A DNA stretch of 64,000 nucleotides from Woeseiaceae bacterium. GTDB taxonomy: Bacteria; Pseudomonadota; Gammaproteobacteria; Steroidobacterales; Woeseiaceae. Positions within the stretch are counted from its first letter, which is position 1; the number at the start of each line of letters is the position of its first letter. The notes under the pieces were generated by a model. It had not been told where the DNA came from, did no database searches, and saw only the letters and a program-made list of their open reading frames with translations. Position numbers and translations under genes: made by a program. The stretch spans positions 1-64,000 of the forward strand of contig JANQPG010000032.1 of assembly GCA_028289545.1 (NCBI GenBank), written 5' to 3'. This document shows positions 45,901-53,674 of this stretch, in pieces.

Positions 45901-46184
45901 GTTGGCGTCACTGTTGCGCTATAGCTGCCGATCCCAAAAGGAGTATTCGGCAGGTTGGCGTATCCGGCACAGCTGCCGTCTTCGGAAAGCAGCCATTGCG
46001 CATGCTCCACACCCGACTCGACAAGGTAGTCGAGTGCGACGTCTTCGGTGTGATTATCGAGCAGGGCGCTGTCCGCGCTCGTGCTGGAGGACAACATCAT
46101 TGCCGTGGCCGCCAGCACGGCCAGCACGACCACGACGGCAATGAGCAGGAATCCCTGCTGGGTTGACCGCGGCGAAACAATCAC
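42987..46184 (-). CDS. Giant PilX/MshP-like pilin fused to MshQ-like adhesin
   Basis: A 1065-aa protein with a prepilin N-terminus: short leader and cleavage after Gly11 (QQG/FLLIAVVVV). The mature position 5 is Ala, not Glu, as in GspK/PilX-type tip pilins. Residues about 135-310 look like a DNRLRE domain. About 323-545 hold five repeats with NILLSTKDDATLGGLSF and LVEYDPAKDTATMYFDG. About 560-725 form a lectin-like beta domain. About 735-1065 hold three modules sharing LQLHEAESGG-type and FYLIGYW-type segments. A pilus-tip adhesin is inferred. It is the last gene of the minor-pilin operon, and its GTG overlaps the PilW-like gene by 4 bases. Confidence 0.82.
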   Translation of the reverse strand: MIVSPRSTQQGFLLIAVVVVLAVLAATAMMLSSSTSADSALLDNHTEDVALDYLVESGVEHAQWLLSEDGSCAGYANLPNTPFGIGSYSATVTPTSGSPVSVTTVGALADGTTRQRTIEGLRLHDMSAPVTLVLRPGAEGKDTFIEGENGHLDHNKGDDKDLRISSEIDKEDRALVHFDLSAVPSTARIRTATLELYLHALQFSDVVNAHRMQRDWAESAVTWNSYDGAGSWTAPGGDYAAAVAGSFAADSTGPKSMDVSAVVEDWVDGTQPNYGLVLLSNPAPGGRPNEFYSSDEGNALGPKLTVSYFCECGTVCTGSAADNTVILSTDNAAVLGGLSFTDIDLVNYDPLADFASLELEGALTSLSRDIDAVHVFDNGNILLSTKDDATLGGLSFEGADLVEYDPAKDTATMYFDGSLHFKTANEDISSVHVLGNGNLVLSTENEATLGSVTFGNRDLVEYNPSTTEASLYLDGDSTTLSQAISAVHILENGNILMAAKGNATLGGLSFTPADLVEYDQSNDTATLYFAGSSAFGDPAEKIVSVHIDGDGGPGATSAGDYLDEFNAAAFDGDDGSYGWSSDWQELGESNGPGSGRVRVVASSTRCVNGNCLRIGGEEVSINGRGVSRQADLSGATTAELSFTIADSGSEGSVSIEISGNGGSSWTTLATFSMGSGVPSTPTPQSFDISAYAAADTEIRFVGAGSLNNTAYLYIDNVRIDINGGAEAAGGGGAPGGTYTEAYQEWTASQSDQWQVTSLSAFGVPANAVVEVAVINDETGAQRWGGVRAVGSSLDRRLQLHEAESGGVDAVVMHVQANGSSEIEHYSDNTGDVFFALLGYWSDGVYVERFDSFSAGSSGSWQDRDLDTYGVGADQVAEIVIANTASSSERVGGVRENGSSAGDRFIEIHEAESGGIDTATMLVNTGSAASASIEVYAESNGDIDFYLIGYWTTPPGAFVEANGGDFDPSSPSEDWSDWSLGAEGVPADSIAHITVMNGETNREREIGVRGKGSSNDRLIELQESESGGYDTVSWHVPVDANSTVEFYDEDASENHRFRVLGWWVLP

Positions 46185-47161
46185 CGCCTTGCTCCCAGAC
46201 GCACGCGCGCGTTGAGATGTATCGACTCGCCATCGGGATTGGCCAGTGTCAGCGCAATGTCCACGAGTTGCGACTGCCCCGCCGTTGACGCGACGCGCTC
46301 AAAGCGCAGCAGTGTCACGTTGTCGGCCAGTACCGATTCCACAAAGTCCTTGCCGTTTATCGCGCTGTCCCCGTTCTGGTCCCAGGGCACGGCGCGGCGT
46401 TCGATGACGGCTGAGCCATTCAGGTAGAAGACGACCGGGTCGTACCAGTCCTCGTCGCTCTGTCCGTCCTCGTCGTCATCAGCGGCGTCTCCCTCATCGA
46501 CGCTGCCGTCGCCGTCGTCGTCTACACCCGCGATTCCCGGAGCCCCATCGCCGTTGTTATCCGCCCCCGGGTCTTCGTCGACAGAGCCGTCACCGTCGTC
46601 ATCCATGCCGTTGAAAGTGTCTTCGTTCTGAATCAGGAAGTCGCTCTCGTCGTCGTCGCCGGCCGGTGCCAGGAAGAAATCGGCAACACCGTTGCCGTCA
46701 TCGTCGAAATCGCATACGCCGGCCTTGCCGTCGTTTTGTGTGTCGGCCGGCAGGTCCTCGTCGAAACGCCCGTCTCCGTCGTTGTCAGCATCGGGTATGC
46801 CGTCCGCATCCATGTCCTGACTTCGGCTCAAGGTCACTGCCAGGACGGCTGTAGCGAGCAGACTGGAACCCTGCGGCGGCGATGCCGGCACGGTCTGTTC
46901 GCGAACGTTTTCGTCGAAGTTCGTGGCCGGGTTGTCTGCCAGCGGAATGAGCAGACGGCCGCCGTGCTGCACGGCGTCCACCATTCGTGACATGGCGAAG
47001 CGGCCGCGCCGTGCAAGGTCCGCGCGCTCGTCGACGATAGCCATTGCCGAGGCCCCGACGCCGAGAACCTGATGCAATCCAGCCAGCAGCAAGGCGGCAA
47101 TCGCCATCGAGATGATGAGTTCCACCAGTGTGTAGCCTGCTTGCCCGCTGCGGCGGCTCAT
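46181..47161 (-). CDS. PilW/MshO-like minor pilin with Ca-binding type 3 repeat insert
   Basis: A 326-aa prepilin-like protein. ATG at 47161 (ATGA overlap with the PilV-like gene) places the cleavage site GQAG/YTLVELIISM with Glu at position 5. Residues about 114-240 are inserted thrombospondin type 3-like Ca-binding repeats (DADGIPDADNDGDGRFDED; DDDGDGSVDE repeated), which normal PilW/MshO pilins lack. The C-terminal part returns to a pilin-like fold (VTLLRFERVAS). The insert suggests Ca-dependent rigidity or assembly. It overlaps the adhesin gene by 4 bases. Confidence 0.82.
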   Translation of the reverse strand: MSRRSGQAGYTLVELIISMAIAALLLAGLHQVLGVGASAMAIVDERADLARRGRFAMSRMVDAVQHGGRLLIPLADNPATNFDENVREQTVPASPPQGSSLLATAVLAVTLSRSQDMDADGIPDADNDGDGRFDEDLPADTQNDGKAGVCDFDDDGNGVADFFLAPAGDDDESDFLIQNEDTFNGMDDDGDGSVDEDPGADNNGDGAPGIAGVDDDGDGSVDEGDAADDDEDGQSDEDWYDPVVFYLNGSAVIERRAVPWDQNGDSAINGKDFVESVLADNVTLLRFERVASTAGQSQLVDIALTLANPDGESIHLNARVRLGARR

Positions 47162-47586
47162 CGATCGGTGCTCAGCGTTTGCAGGAAGCTGGCGCTGCCT
47201 TCGATTTCCACCTTTATCCACAGCAGATCGGGATCGCCGCCAGTGAAAGCGTCATTGTCGGCGTCAGCGTTGTCGCCATCGTAGGGCGCAACGAAGACGA
47301 GACGCCGGTCTGCGCTGCCTGCAGCGTCGGAGTAGGCGGTGGCAACCGTGGGGCCGGCGGCAGCGGCCGCCACGGCGGCAAACGGCTCCGCCAGCACTTC
47401 CTCCATCTTGCTCATCAGGCGGTAGTGATCGACTGTCGCCTGGTTATCGGCTTCGGCGACATCCAGCGAGCCACGTATTGCGTTTGTCGCCGGCACCACG
47501 GCTACGGCGATGATGATGACCGCGGCGAGCACCTCGACGTAGGAAATACCCCTCTGATGACGTGCCGTCTGCAAGCCGGGCCTCAC
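47158..47586 (-). CDS. PilV/GspI-like minor pilin
   Basis: A 142-aa prepilin-like protein. The cleavage site is predicted as QRG/ISYVEVLAAVIIIAVAV with Glu at position 5, followed by a long helix and a small beta domain. It overlaps the FimT-like gene and the PilW-like gene by 4 bases each, so the minor pilins are co-translated. The role is priming or tip-complex assembly, from family knowledge. Confidence 0.8.
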   Translation of the reverse strand: MRPGLQTARHQRGISYVEVLAAVIIIAVAVVPATNAIRGSLDVAEADNQATVDHYRLMSKMEEVLAEPFAAVAAAAAGPTVATAYSDAAGSADRRLVFVAPYDGDNADADNDAFTGGDPDLLWIKVEIEGSASFLQTLSTDR

Positions 47587-48215
47587 TGCACCGACACCCG
47601 GCCGGTGTAGTTGTCGATCGCCAGCGTGGTCAGAAGCCCGTCAGTTGAAAGAGTGACGGTGGCGGCGTCTATCCGCGTTGTCGTCGGCTCGACGCAGCGG
47701 ACGACGCCGCCTGAATCGAACGCAATGTTGCCCGTGTCATTGCATGTGCCCACCATCTGGCCGCCGTAGCTATCCAGCTCGACACCACCGTATGGCGAGG
47801 CACCCAACTCGATCGTATAGAGTTGCTTCGAAACGGGGTGTCGGACATCGTAGACTTTGAGATTGGGGTCTGGCCCTTCGTCGAGACGAAACACCCGGAC
47901 CGTGTTATTCGAAACGTTCGTCGACACACCGTGGACAACACCGGTTCTTCGCGCCTCCTCGCGGGCGAAACGAAACGCATCGGCTACCTGGGATGCGGCT
48001 AGTTCGAGCCTGTAGTGCTTCGTCGTTGACGTCGAGGGTGCGGCCACCGCAACCGCCATGGCAACGATGGCCACCACGGTGAGCATTTCGAGGAGTGTCC
48101 TGCCGTGCTGAGCGGACCGTCGTGACCGCTCCAGTCGGAGGGAGGTCAATCGACGCGCGAGTTTGTATTCGACGTGACTTGTAGCAAGTGCGTTGCACTG
48201 AGTCCCGGGCATCAC
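47583..48215 (-). CDS. FimT/GspH-like minor pilin
   Basis: A 210-aa protein with a long basic leader of about 38 residues before the cleavage site HGR/TLLEMLTVVAIVAMAV-type segment (Gly-Arg variant, Glu at the fifth mature position if cut after Gly). The remainder is a GspH/FimT-like domain (ASQVADAFRFAREEARRTG). The start is a GTG at 48215 with GGGAG 7 bases upstream, or ATG at 48212; the GTG and its leader lie inside repeat B. It opens the minor-pilin operon. The leader length is greater than usual, so a downstream start is possible. Confidence 0.78.
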   Translation of the reverse strand: MMPGTQCNALATSHVEYKLARRLTSLRLERSRRSAQHGRTLLEMLTVVAIVAMAVAVAAPSTSTTKHYRLELAASQVADAFRFAREEARRTGVVHGVSTNVSNNTVRVFRLDEGPDPNLKVYDVRHPVSKQLYTIELGASPYGGVELDSYGGQMVGTCNDTGNIAFDSGGVVRCVEPTTTRIDAATVTLSTDGLLTTLAIDNYTGRVSVQ

Positions 48216-48267
48216 AGGTATTCTCCCAACAATAGAATGCCGTCAGGCCCAGGTGTTCAAGATGGGC
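48213..48267 (-). repeat. Dispersed repeat copy B, leader of the minor-pilin operon
   Basis: About 55 bases match 38212-38266 in the same orientation, with the shared perfect 22-base core at 48229-48250. On the minus strand it ends with GGGAG and the GTG start of the FimT-like gene, so this copy works as the operon leader. It also contains TTGAAC followed about 18 bases on by TCTATT, a possible promoter. Copy A sits next to the secretin gene, at the other end of the pilus locus. Confidence 0.65.
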
Positions 48268-48441
48268 GATCGTTATGGGTATCGGCTGATCGCGCAGGGA
48301 CTTTAGTTCAGGCGCTCAAAATTCGCCGGCTGCGCTCAGACTATTCGACAGTCGCTCGTTGGGATCTGCACCGGCTGTTGTCGAACATGTGATCGCTTGC
48401 GCAAGAATGGCTGCGCTCGGGGCTTTCGCCGCCCCAGCTTG

Positions 48442-49143
48442 TCATAGCTGCGGCAATCGATATTTTTCGAGGATGTCGGTCAGCTCGGTACTGGCGCGTT
48501 TTCGGTGGTGGTAGTGCACGTCGCGTGCCGCCTGCCAATCCCCCGCTTCGATGGCTTTGAGCAACTGGTGGTGCTCGTCGGCCGATGCCGCGGGTTTTTC
48601 GCGAAGGCGCAGCGTGACCATGCGTGCACGGTGTCCCTGGTCGCGCACCGTATTCGCCATATGGGCGAGACGGCGGTTGCCGCACAGATCGATCAGCGCA
48701 CGGTGAAATCGTTCGTCCGCTTCCGCCCATGCGTCGAGATCGTCCTCCGTGAGGGCAGTTTCCATATCGCGAGTCGCGGAAACCATCGGCTCCAGCGTCC
48801 TGGCGTCTGGCCGGCTTCGCGCCAACAACTCCGCCGCCATCGACTCGAGCGATGTCAGGACCTCGTAGATTTCCTTCATATCGTCGGCGACGATGGGTAC
48901 TACCCGCATACCCCTGCGCGGTATCAACTCAACGAGGCCTTCGTGCTTCAGGCGGATCAGCGCTTCCCGGACCGGCGTGCGACTCATGCCCAGGTCCTCT
49001 GCGACTTCCTGTTCGAGCGCCTGATAGCCGGGGTGGTACTGATTATCGAGGATACGGCGTTTTACCTGCTCGTACGCCATCTCGACGAGGGACTTCTTGC
49101 CCCCGGCGGATTCGTCGGAATGTTGTTGACTCATTGCGTTCAT
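48442..49143 (-). CDS. GntR-family regulator, FCD (FadR) subfamily
   Basis: A 233-aa regulator. Residues about 20-85 form the winged HTH (MSRTPVREALIRLKHEGLVELIPRRGMRVV), and about 95-225 form the all-helical FCD ligand-binding domain, which usually binds a metal and a small organic acid. ATG at 49143 overlaps the SMP-30 gene by 4 bases, so it is the last gene of the seven-gene catabolic operon. The likely operator is the nested palindrome at 54988-55035, whose centre holds GTATAC, the typical core of FCD operators. It probably represses both the operon and the divergent TonB receptor until the pathway substrate binds. Confidence 0.92.
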   Translation of the reverse strand: MNAMSQQHSDESAGGKKSLVEMAYEQVKRRILDNQYHPGYQALEQEVAEDLGMSRTPVREALIRLKHEGLVELIPRRGMRVVPIVADDMKEIYEVLTSLESMAAELLARSRPDARTLEPMVSATRDMETALTEDDLDAWAEADERFHRALIDLCGNRRLAHMANTVRDQGHRARMVTLRLREKPAASADEHHQLLKAIEAGDWQAARDVHYHHRKRASTELTDILEKYRLPQL

Positions 49144-50099
49144 GGGATTGGCCAGTTCCAGTGTACCGGCTCTATTCCGGCGACGGGCGACGCAAACCTG
49201 ACAATTCGATCGTCGAGCAGGCAGCCTACGTAGCATATACGCCTATCGACTCCACCAAAAGCAATGCTCGACGTGCTCTTGAGGCGCCGGCTCACGACGG
49301 TATCCAGATGCCGCCGGCCCATTCGCCCTTCCTGAAACGCGATTTCCACGTCGTTTAAATGCTCCGGGTCGGCATCTTCGAATATCAGCGTGTGCGCGCC
49401 ATCGGTCCCGACTCGAATGATGCGGTTGCTGACGATGGAGGCGATCCAGAAACCGCCGTCTTCGTCGAAGCAGAGTCCGTCCGGGTACGTGCCCGGCCCG
49501 TACTCGGTCACGGTCTCGCGCGGTCCGAGGGAGCCGTCGCTCGCTATCTTCATTCGCGACGTGCGGCGCGCAAAGGTCTCGTTGACGTAGAGCCATCGAC
49601 CCGATGGATGGACCTGTACCTCGTTGGTGTAGCCGAGGCCGTCAGCCACCACTCGTGCGCCTGCCTCGTCGCTGACGACGATAAACCCGTCTGCGGTGTC
49701 GGGTCGGTAGGCGTCGGCACGCGGAGTAATCCGGGTGCTGACCGTTACCCAGGTACGACCCGCCCGGTCGGGCAGTACAAAATTGGTCGGCGGCAGCGTT
49801 TCGCCATCCACTTCCGTCACCGCCGGTTCGATCCGTCCGTTTTCGAACAGCCGCCAGACACCGCCGGAATCTCCGAGGTTGCTCAGGAGGAAAGTGCCGT
49901 CCGGCTGCAACGCTATGCCGTTGGGCAGGATATCGACGGGAGAGTCCCTGGCGAGTAGTCGTCGCTGTTCGCCGTCTTCTGAAATTCGACAGACTCCGCC
50001 GCCCCAATCGGACACGATGACACTGCCATCGCCCGTGCATAACACACATTCCGGTCTGTTCAGGCCGTTCCCGACGGACTCCAGGCTATCGAGCTTCAC
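49140..50099 (-). CDS. SMP-30/gluconolactonase-family lactonase
   Basis: A 319-aa six-bladed propeller enzyme. The metal ligands seen in the family are present: Glu in NRPECVLCTGDG, Asn in LGYTNEVQVHPSG, and Asp in PDGLCFDEDGGFWIAS. It should open an aldono-lactone to the aldonate in the cytoplasm. It lies between the symporter and the GntR gene with 4-base overlaps on both sides. In context the substrate is likely a tetrono- or related sugar lactone. Confidence 0.88.
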   Translation of the reverse strand: MKLDSLESVGNGLNRPECVLCTGDGSVIVSDWGGGVCRISEDGEQRRLLARDSPVDILPNGIALQPDGTFLLSNLGDSGGVWRLFENGRIEPAVTEVDGETLPPTNFVLPDRAGRTWVTVSTRITPRADAYRPDTADGFIVVSDEAGARVVADGLGYTNEVQVHPSGRWLYVNETFARRTSRMKIASDGSLGPRETVTEYGPGTYPDGLCFDEDGGFWIASIVSNRIIRVGTDGAHTLIFEDADPEHLNDVEIAFQEGRMGRRHLDTVVSRRLKSTSSIAFGGVDRRICYVGCLLDDRIVRFASPVAGIEPVHWNWPIP

Positions 50100-51625
50100 C
50101 GGCCCGGCCGGAAACGCAGCTCATCCACGTCGTCCGGTACGTGGCCGCCGGCAATCAGGCTGACGGTATAGCCGACGCCGAAGCTTATGAGATGGCCGAA
50201 GATCCCGATCATGATCGGGTTCATCTCGAAGTTGAGGTTGCCGAGGTCGAGCATGCGGTTGCCGGGCTGGGTCAGCACACCCCATGCGGTAAACAATAGG
50301 CACGCCACTATGCCTGCATAGCAGCCGCGACGCGTGCCCCGCCTTGTCAGGAAACCGAGCGAGAAGACCCCCAGTACGCCTGCGGAAACGATGACCGTAA
50401 TGACCAGCGCTTTTTCCGCGACCGGCGTCGATCCTTCCGTTGGCACTAGAGTTACAGCAATCCATGCCGCTGCCATCCCGGCAAGCAACACAACAACCCG
50501 GCCGATGAATAGCTGCGTCCGATCGGCGAGACCGGGCAGGAAACGGCGGAAGTAGTCGCGTGTCGTTACCGTGGCAATACTGTTCAGGTCTGAGCTGACC
50601 GATGACATGGTCGCCGCCATGATGGCCGCCAGGATCAGGCCGACCAGCCCTGCCGGCAGATAGTTGACGATGAAATGCGGCAGTATGTGATCGCCAATGG
50701 CCGGCGCCTCGGCACCGCTCAGTTGGTAAAAACCGTACAGAAACGCGCCGACGAGATTGAACGCAACCAGTACCGGAACAGACAGTACGGCGCCTATCAA
50801 CGTCCCACGCACGGCATCCGTGTCGGATTTTGCGATCAGGTAACGCTGCACCATCGCCTGATCGCAGATGTACCGGCGACTCCACTGCAAGGCCATAGCG
50901 GTGGCGAACATCCAGATTGTCCGCTCGTCGACGTTGTACAGACTCTCGACCGATAACTCAGCCGACCCGAGGTTGAACTTGCCGGCGTTCCAGGCTTCGC
51001 CGACAACGGCGAAAGCACCGTCGAACTCCGGCGCAAACAGCAATCTAATCAGGATGGCGACGCCGCCGACCATGAGAAACACGCCCTGCACGACGTCCGT
51101 GAACACGACAGCGGTTATTCCGCCGAGCATCGTATAAAGCGCAGTGAACAGTCCGATGCCGACGATCACGTAGCCAATATCCCAACCCGTCATTACGTTG
51201 ACGGCAATAGAAGTCGTCAGCAAAGAGACGCCTATTCCGAATGTTCGAGACATCAGGAAACCGAACGACGTGTACAGACGTCCACCCAAACCGAAGCGAC
51301 GGCCAATGAACTCGTACGCGCTCATGCCGACAACGCGGCGGTAGAACGGCACGATCCAGATCGCTACGATGACCAGCACAATCGGCATGACCATGAAGCC
51401 CGGCGCCAGGATCATGCTTTTCTGGTACACAATAGCCGGGTGCGCAACGAGTGTGTTGCTGCTGATCAGCGTCGCCATGAGCGTGAAACCCACGACCCAC
51501 TGCGGCATCCGCTTGTCCGCGAGGAAGTATTTGAGCGGCGTTTCCTGACCGCGCGAGACCGACAGGCCGATCGCCAGCACGATCGCCAGGTATACGGCGA
51601 TAACGGCGTAGTCAATCCAGGACAT
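50096..51625 (-). CDS. Sodium:solute symporter (SSS family)
   Basis: A 509-aa polytopic protein with about 13 TM helices and the LeuT/SGLT-like SSS pattern: YFLADKRMPQWVVGFTLMAT, SAYEFIGRRFGLGGRLY, QRYLIAKSDTDAVRGT and AAIMAATMSSVSSDLNS. It would import the pathway substrate with Na+. It lies 2 bases after the dehydrogenase gene and overlaps the lactonase gene by 4. Substrate inferred to be a sugar acid or lactone, by context only. Confidence 0.9.
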   Translation of the reverse strand: MSWIDYAVIAVYLAIVLAIGLSVSRGQETPLKYFLADKRMPQWVVGFTLMATLISSNTLVAHPAIVYQKSMILAPGFMVMPIVLVIVAIWIVPFYRRVVGMSAYEFIGRRFGLGGRLYTSFGFLMSRTFGIGVSLLTTSIAVNVMTGWDIGYVIVGIGLFTALYTMLGGITAVVFTDVVQGVFLMVGGVAILIRLLFAPEFDGAFAVVGEAWNAGKFNLGSAELSVESLYNVDERTIWMFATAMALQWSRRYICDQAMVQRYLIAKSDTDAVRGTLIGAVLSVPVLVAFNLVGAFLYGFYQLSGAEAPAIGDHILPHFIVNYLPAGLVGLILAAIMAATMSSVSSDLNSIATVTTRDYFRRFLPGLADRTQLFIGRVVVLLAGMAAAWIAVTLVPTEGSTPVAEKALVITVIVSAGVLGVFSLGFLTRRGTRRGCYAGIVACLLFTAWGVLTQPGNRMLDLGNLNFEMNPIMIGIFGHLISFGVGYTVSLIAGGHVPDDVDELRFRPGR

Positions 51626-51627
51626 GG

Positions 51628-52734
51628 TCAGGCTGCTGCAGCTCGATCCATCGCGGCCGTGACCGCTTCCGCGATCTCTGAAGTTCCGGCGTCACCACCC
51701 AGTTCATAGGGAATGAGTGTACCGCCTGCGAAAGCCGCGTCGACGGCGTTGTAGATCTTTCGGGAGGCAAGACGGCACTGCTCGACACCGTGTTCGCTAC
51801 CCAGCCACTCCAGCATCATGGCTCCGGACAGAAACGTCGCGACCGGGTTCGCCTTGCCTTGTCCCATGATGTCCGGCGCACTGCCGTGGCAGGGCTGGAA
51901 CACAGCGTGTTCGTCACCGATATCGGCAGAAGGCGCAAACCCCATGCCGCCCATGAGACCGGCTCCGACGTCCGAGAGAATGTCTCCGAACATATTCTCG
52001 GTGACGAGCACGTCAAAGATCCACGGTTGTTTGACCATCGACAGGCCGACCGCATCCACGTACCCGTGCTGGGCCTCGATATCGGGGAACCGTTTCGCCC
52101 GCTCGTCGAAAATCTTGCGAAAGAACGCAAACGATCCGAGGACGTTAGCCTTGTCGACACAGGTCACGGTACCTGTGCCGCCCTTTGCCTTGCGTTGTCG
52201 CGCGATATCGAAGGCGAAATCGAACAGCCGCTCACTGGTGGCCCGCGTAATCTCCAGGGTGTCGCGCGCGATACGGTCGTCCACGACTGCAGCGGAGTTA
52301 CGCGACTTGAACAAGCCCTCCGTCGATTCCCGGACCAGCACAAAATCGAGCTCGCGGCCCCGCGGGTCCACAAGCGGAACCGGCAGACCCTTGATGGTAC
52401 GGATCGGTCGGACGCCGGCGTAGAGCTCCAGCTTTTCGCGAAGTTCGAGCTGCGGCGCAATCTCGGTCCCGTCCTCGTAGCGAACGGCGGGCAGGCCCAT
52501 CGCGCCCAAAAGGATCGCATCCGACTCCCGCGCGATCTCGAGCGAGTCGTCCGAAAAGGACTCCCCGGTTGTCCGGTAGTGCTCCGCTCCTGCTTCCAGC
52601 GTAATGAAGTCGAGCTCGAATCCACCGCACGTCTTAGTCGCAAGCCGCAGCAACTCTACTGTCGGCGCCGTTACCTCCGGGCCGATACCATCGCCGGGAA
52701 GCGTAGCGATCCTGTAGACAACCGGCTCGGTCAT
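51628..52734 (-). CDS. Isocitrate/isopropylmalate dehydrogenase-family enzyme (tartrate/D-malate-like)
   Basis: A 368-aa NAD-dependent beta-decarboxylating dehydrogenase family member. Signatures include LPGDGIGPEVTAPTVELL, the metal/product site VTENMFGDILSDVGAGLMGG and the NAD site HGSAPDIMGQGKANP. It is closest in look to the tartrate dehydrogenase/D-malate dehydrogenase branch. In this operon it may oxidise a tetronate at C2 or C3 to the oxo-acid used by the kinase; this replaces the LtnD or PdxA2 dehydrogenases of described threonate and erythronate pathways. It overlaps the ABM gene by 4 bases. Confidence 0.88.
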   Translation of the reverse strand: MTEPVVYRIATLPGDGIGPEVTAPTVELLRLATKTCGGFELDFITLEAGAEHYRTTGESFSDDSLEIARESDAILLGAMGLPAVRYEDGTEIAPQLELREKLELYAGVRPIRTIKGLPVPLVDPRGRELDFVLVRESTEGLFKSRNSAAVVDDRIARDTLEITRATSERLFDFAFDIARQRKAKGGTGTVTCVDKANVLGSFAFFRKIFDERAKRFPDIEAQHGYVDAVGLSMVKQPWIFDVLVTENMFGDILSDVGAGLMGGMGFAPSADIGDEHAVFQPCHGSAPDIMGQGKANPVATFLSGAMMLEWLGSEHGVEQCRLASRKIYNAVDAAFAGGTLIPYELGGDAGTSEIAEAVTAAMDRAAAA

Positions 52735-53021
52735 GACGTGCGTTCCAGCCAGGTACGAACGGTTTTGCTTTCGACCCAGGGAGTCACCCGCTCATTGAAG
52801 TCGATAAAGTGCCGGCTTTCGAGGTGCACATTGAAAGCCGCCGCATCCGTGTATTTTTCGTAGAGGAAGAACGAGCATTCGTTGTCCGTGTCGACGCTGA
52901 CCTCGAAAACGTGGCAGTCGGCCTCCAGGTCCAGAGAATTCGTGGCCTGCTCATACATGGCTTTTGCAAATTCCTCACGACGCTCGGGAACGATCACGAA
53001 GTTCACGGTGACAACAAACAT
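52731..53021 (-). CDS. Antibiotic biosynthesis monooxygenase (ABM)/LsrG-like protein
   Basis: A 96-aa dimeric alpha-beta-barrel protein: VTVNFVIVPERREEFAKAM, then HVFEVSVDT and FFLYEKYTDAAAFNVHL. LsrG-like members are isomerases of small sugar-derived ligands, and others oxidise quinols. It lies within the tetronate operon (11 bases after the OtnC-like gene, 4-base overlap with the dehydrogenase). An isomerase or mutarotase-like step is a reasonable guess; nothing fixes the reaction. Confidence 0.8.
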   Translation of the reverse strand: MFVVTVNFVIVPERREEFAKAMYEQATNSLDLEADCHVFEVSVDTDNECSFFLYEKYTDAAAFNVHLESRHFIDFNERVTPWVESKTVRTWLERTS

Positions 53022-53032
53022 TCAGTCTCTCC

Positions 53033-53674
53033 CTAGTTGGGGAACCGCTTTTCAAGTGCCGCAATCTGTTCGGCAGTGAGAGGGTTCACGCGCGCGCCCT
53101 CGAGCAACAGCGACAGTTTCGCCGCTTCTTCGAGCTCTTCGATTGCGTAAACCGCTGAATCGAGATCACTGCCGGCGACGACAGGGCCGTGGTTGGCCAG
53201 CAAAATCGCATGATGCCGTCCAGCGACCGCCTCGACGGCGTGAGCCAGTTCGGGGTCTCCGGGCGGAAAGTAGGGCAATACCTTCAGTTTGCCGACCTTC
53301 ATGACGTAATACGGCGTAACGGGCCTGATCGGAAACTCCGGGTCGAGATCAGCCCGGCAGGAAACCGCAACGGCGTTCGTCGAATGCAGGTGCACCACCG
53401 CCCCATCGGTCGCCCGCTGTCCGTACATCGACGCGTGCAGGAAGGCTTCCTTGGACGGCTTGTCGCCTGCAATGTGGCTGCCGTTGAGATCGATTTTCGA
53501 AATACGCGCAGGATCGAGGCGCCCCAGGCAGGAGTTGGTGGGCGAAACGAGGATACCGTCGCTAATCCTGACGCTGATGTTCCCCGAACTGCCGGGGACA
53601 AAGCCGCGGCGATGCAGGGACTCTCCGTGCATGACGATACTCTCGCGCGCGTCGCTTTCACCCGGGTACTTCAC
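53033..53674 (-). CDS. otnC: Class II aldolase family protein, probable 3-oxo-tetronate 4-phosphate decarboxylase
   Basis: A 213-aa class II aldolase/adducin fold. Zinc-site residues are seen in VVHLHSTNAVAVSC (HxH) and in LLANHGPVVAG, with the phosphate loop GNISVR near the N-terminus (SSGNISV). The adjacent four-carbon-acid sugar kinase strongly suggests the OtnC reaction, in which 3-oxo-tetronate 4-phosphate loses CO2 to give dihydroxyacetone phosphate. It overlaps the kinase gene by 4 bases. Fuculose-phosphate-type aldolase remains an alternative. Confidence 0.82.
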   Translation of the reverse strand: MKYPGESDARESIVMHGESLHRRGFVPGSSGNISVRISDGILVSPTNSCLGRLDPARISKIDLNGSHIAGDKPSKEAFLHASMYGQRATDGAVVHLHSTNAVAVSCRADLDPEFPIRPVTPYYVMKVGKLKVLPYFPPGDPELAHAVEAVAGRHHAILLANHGPVVAGSDLDSAVYAIEELEEAAKLSLLLEGARVNPLTAEQIAALEKRFPN

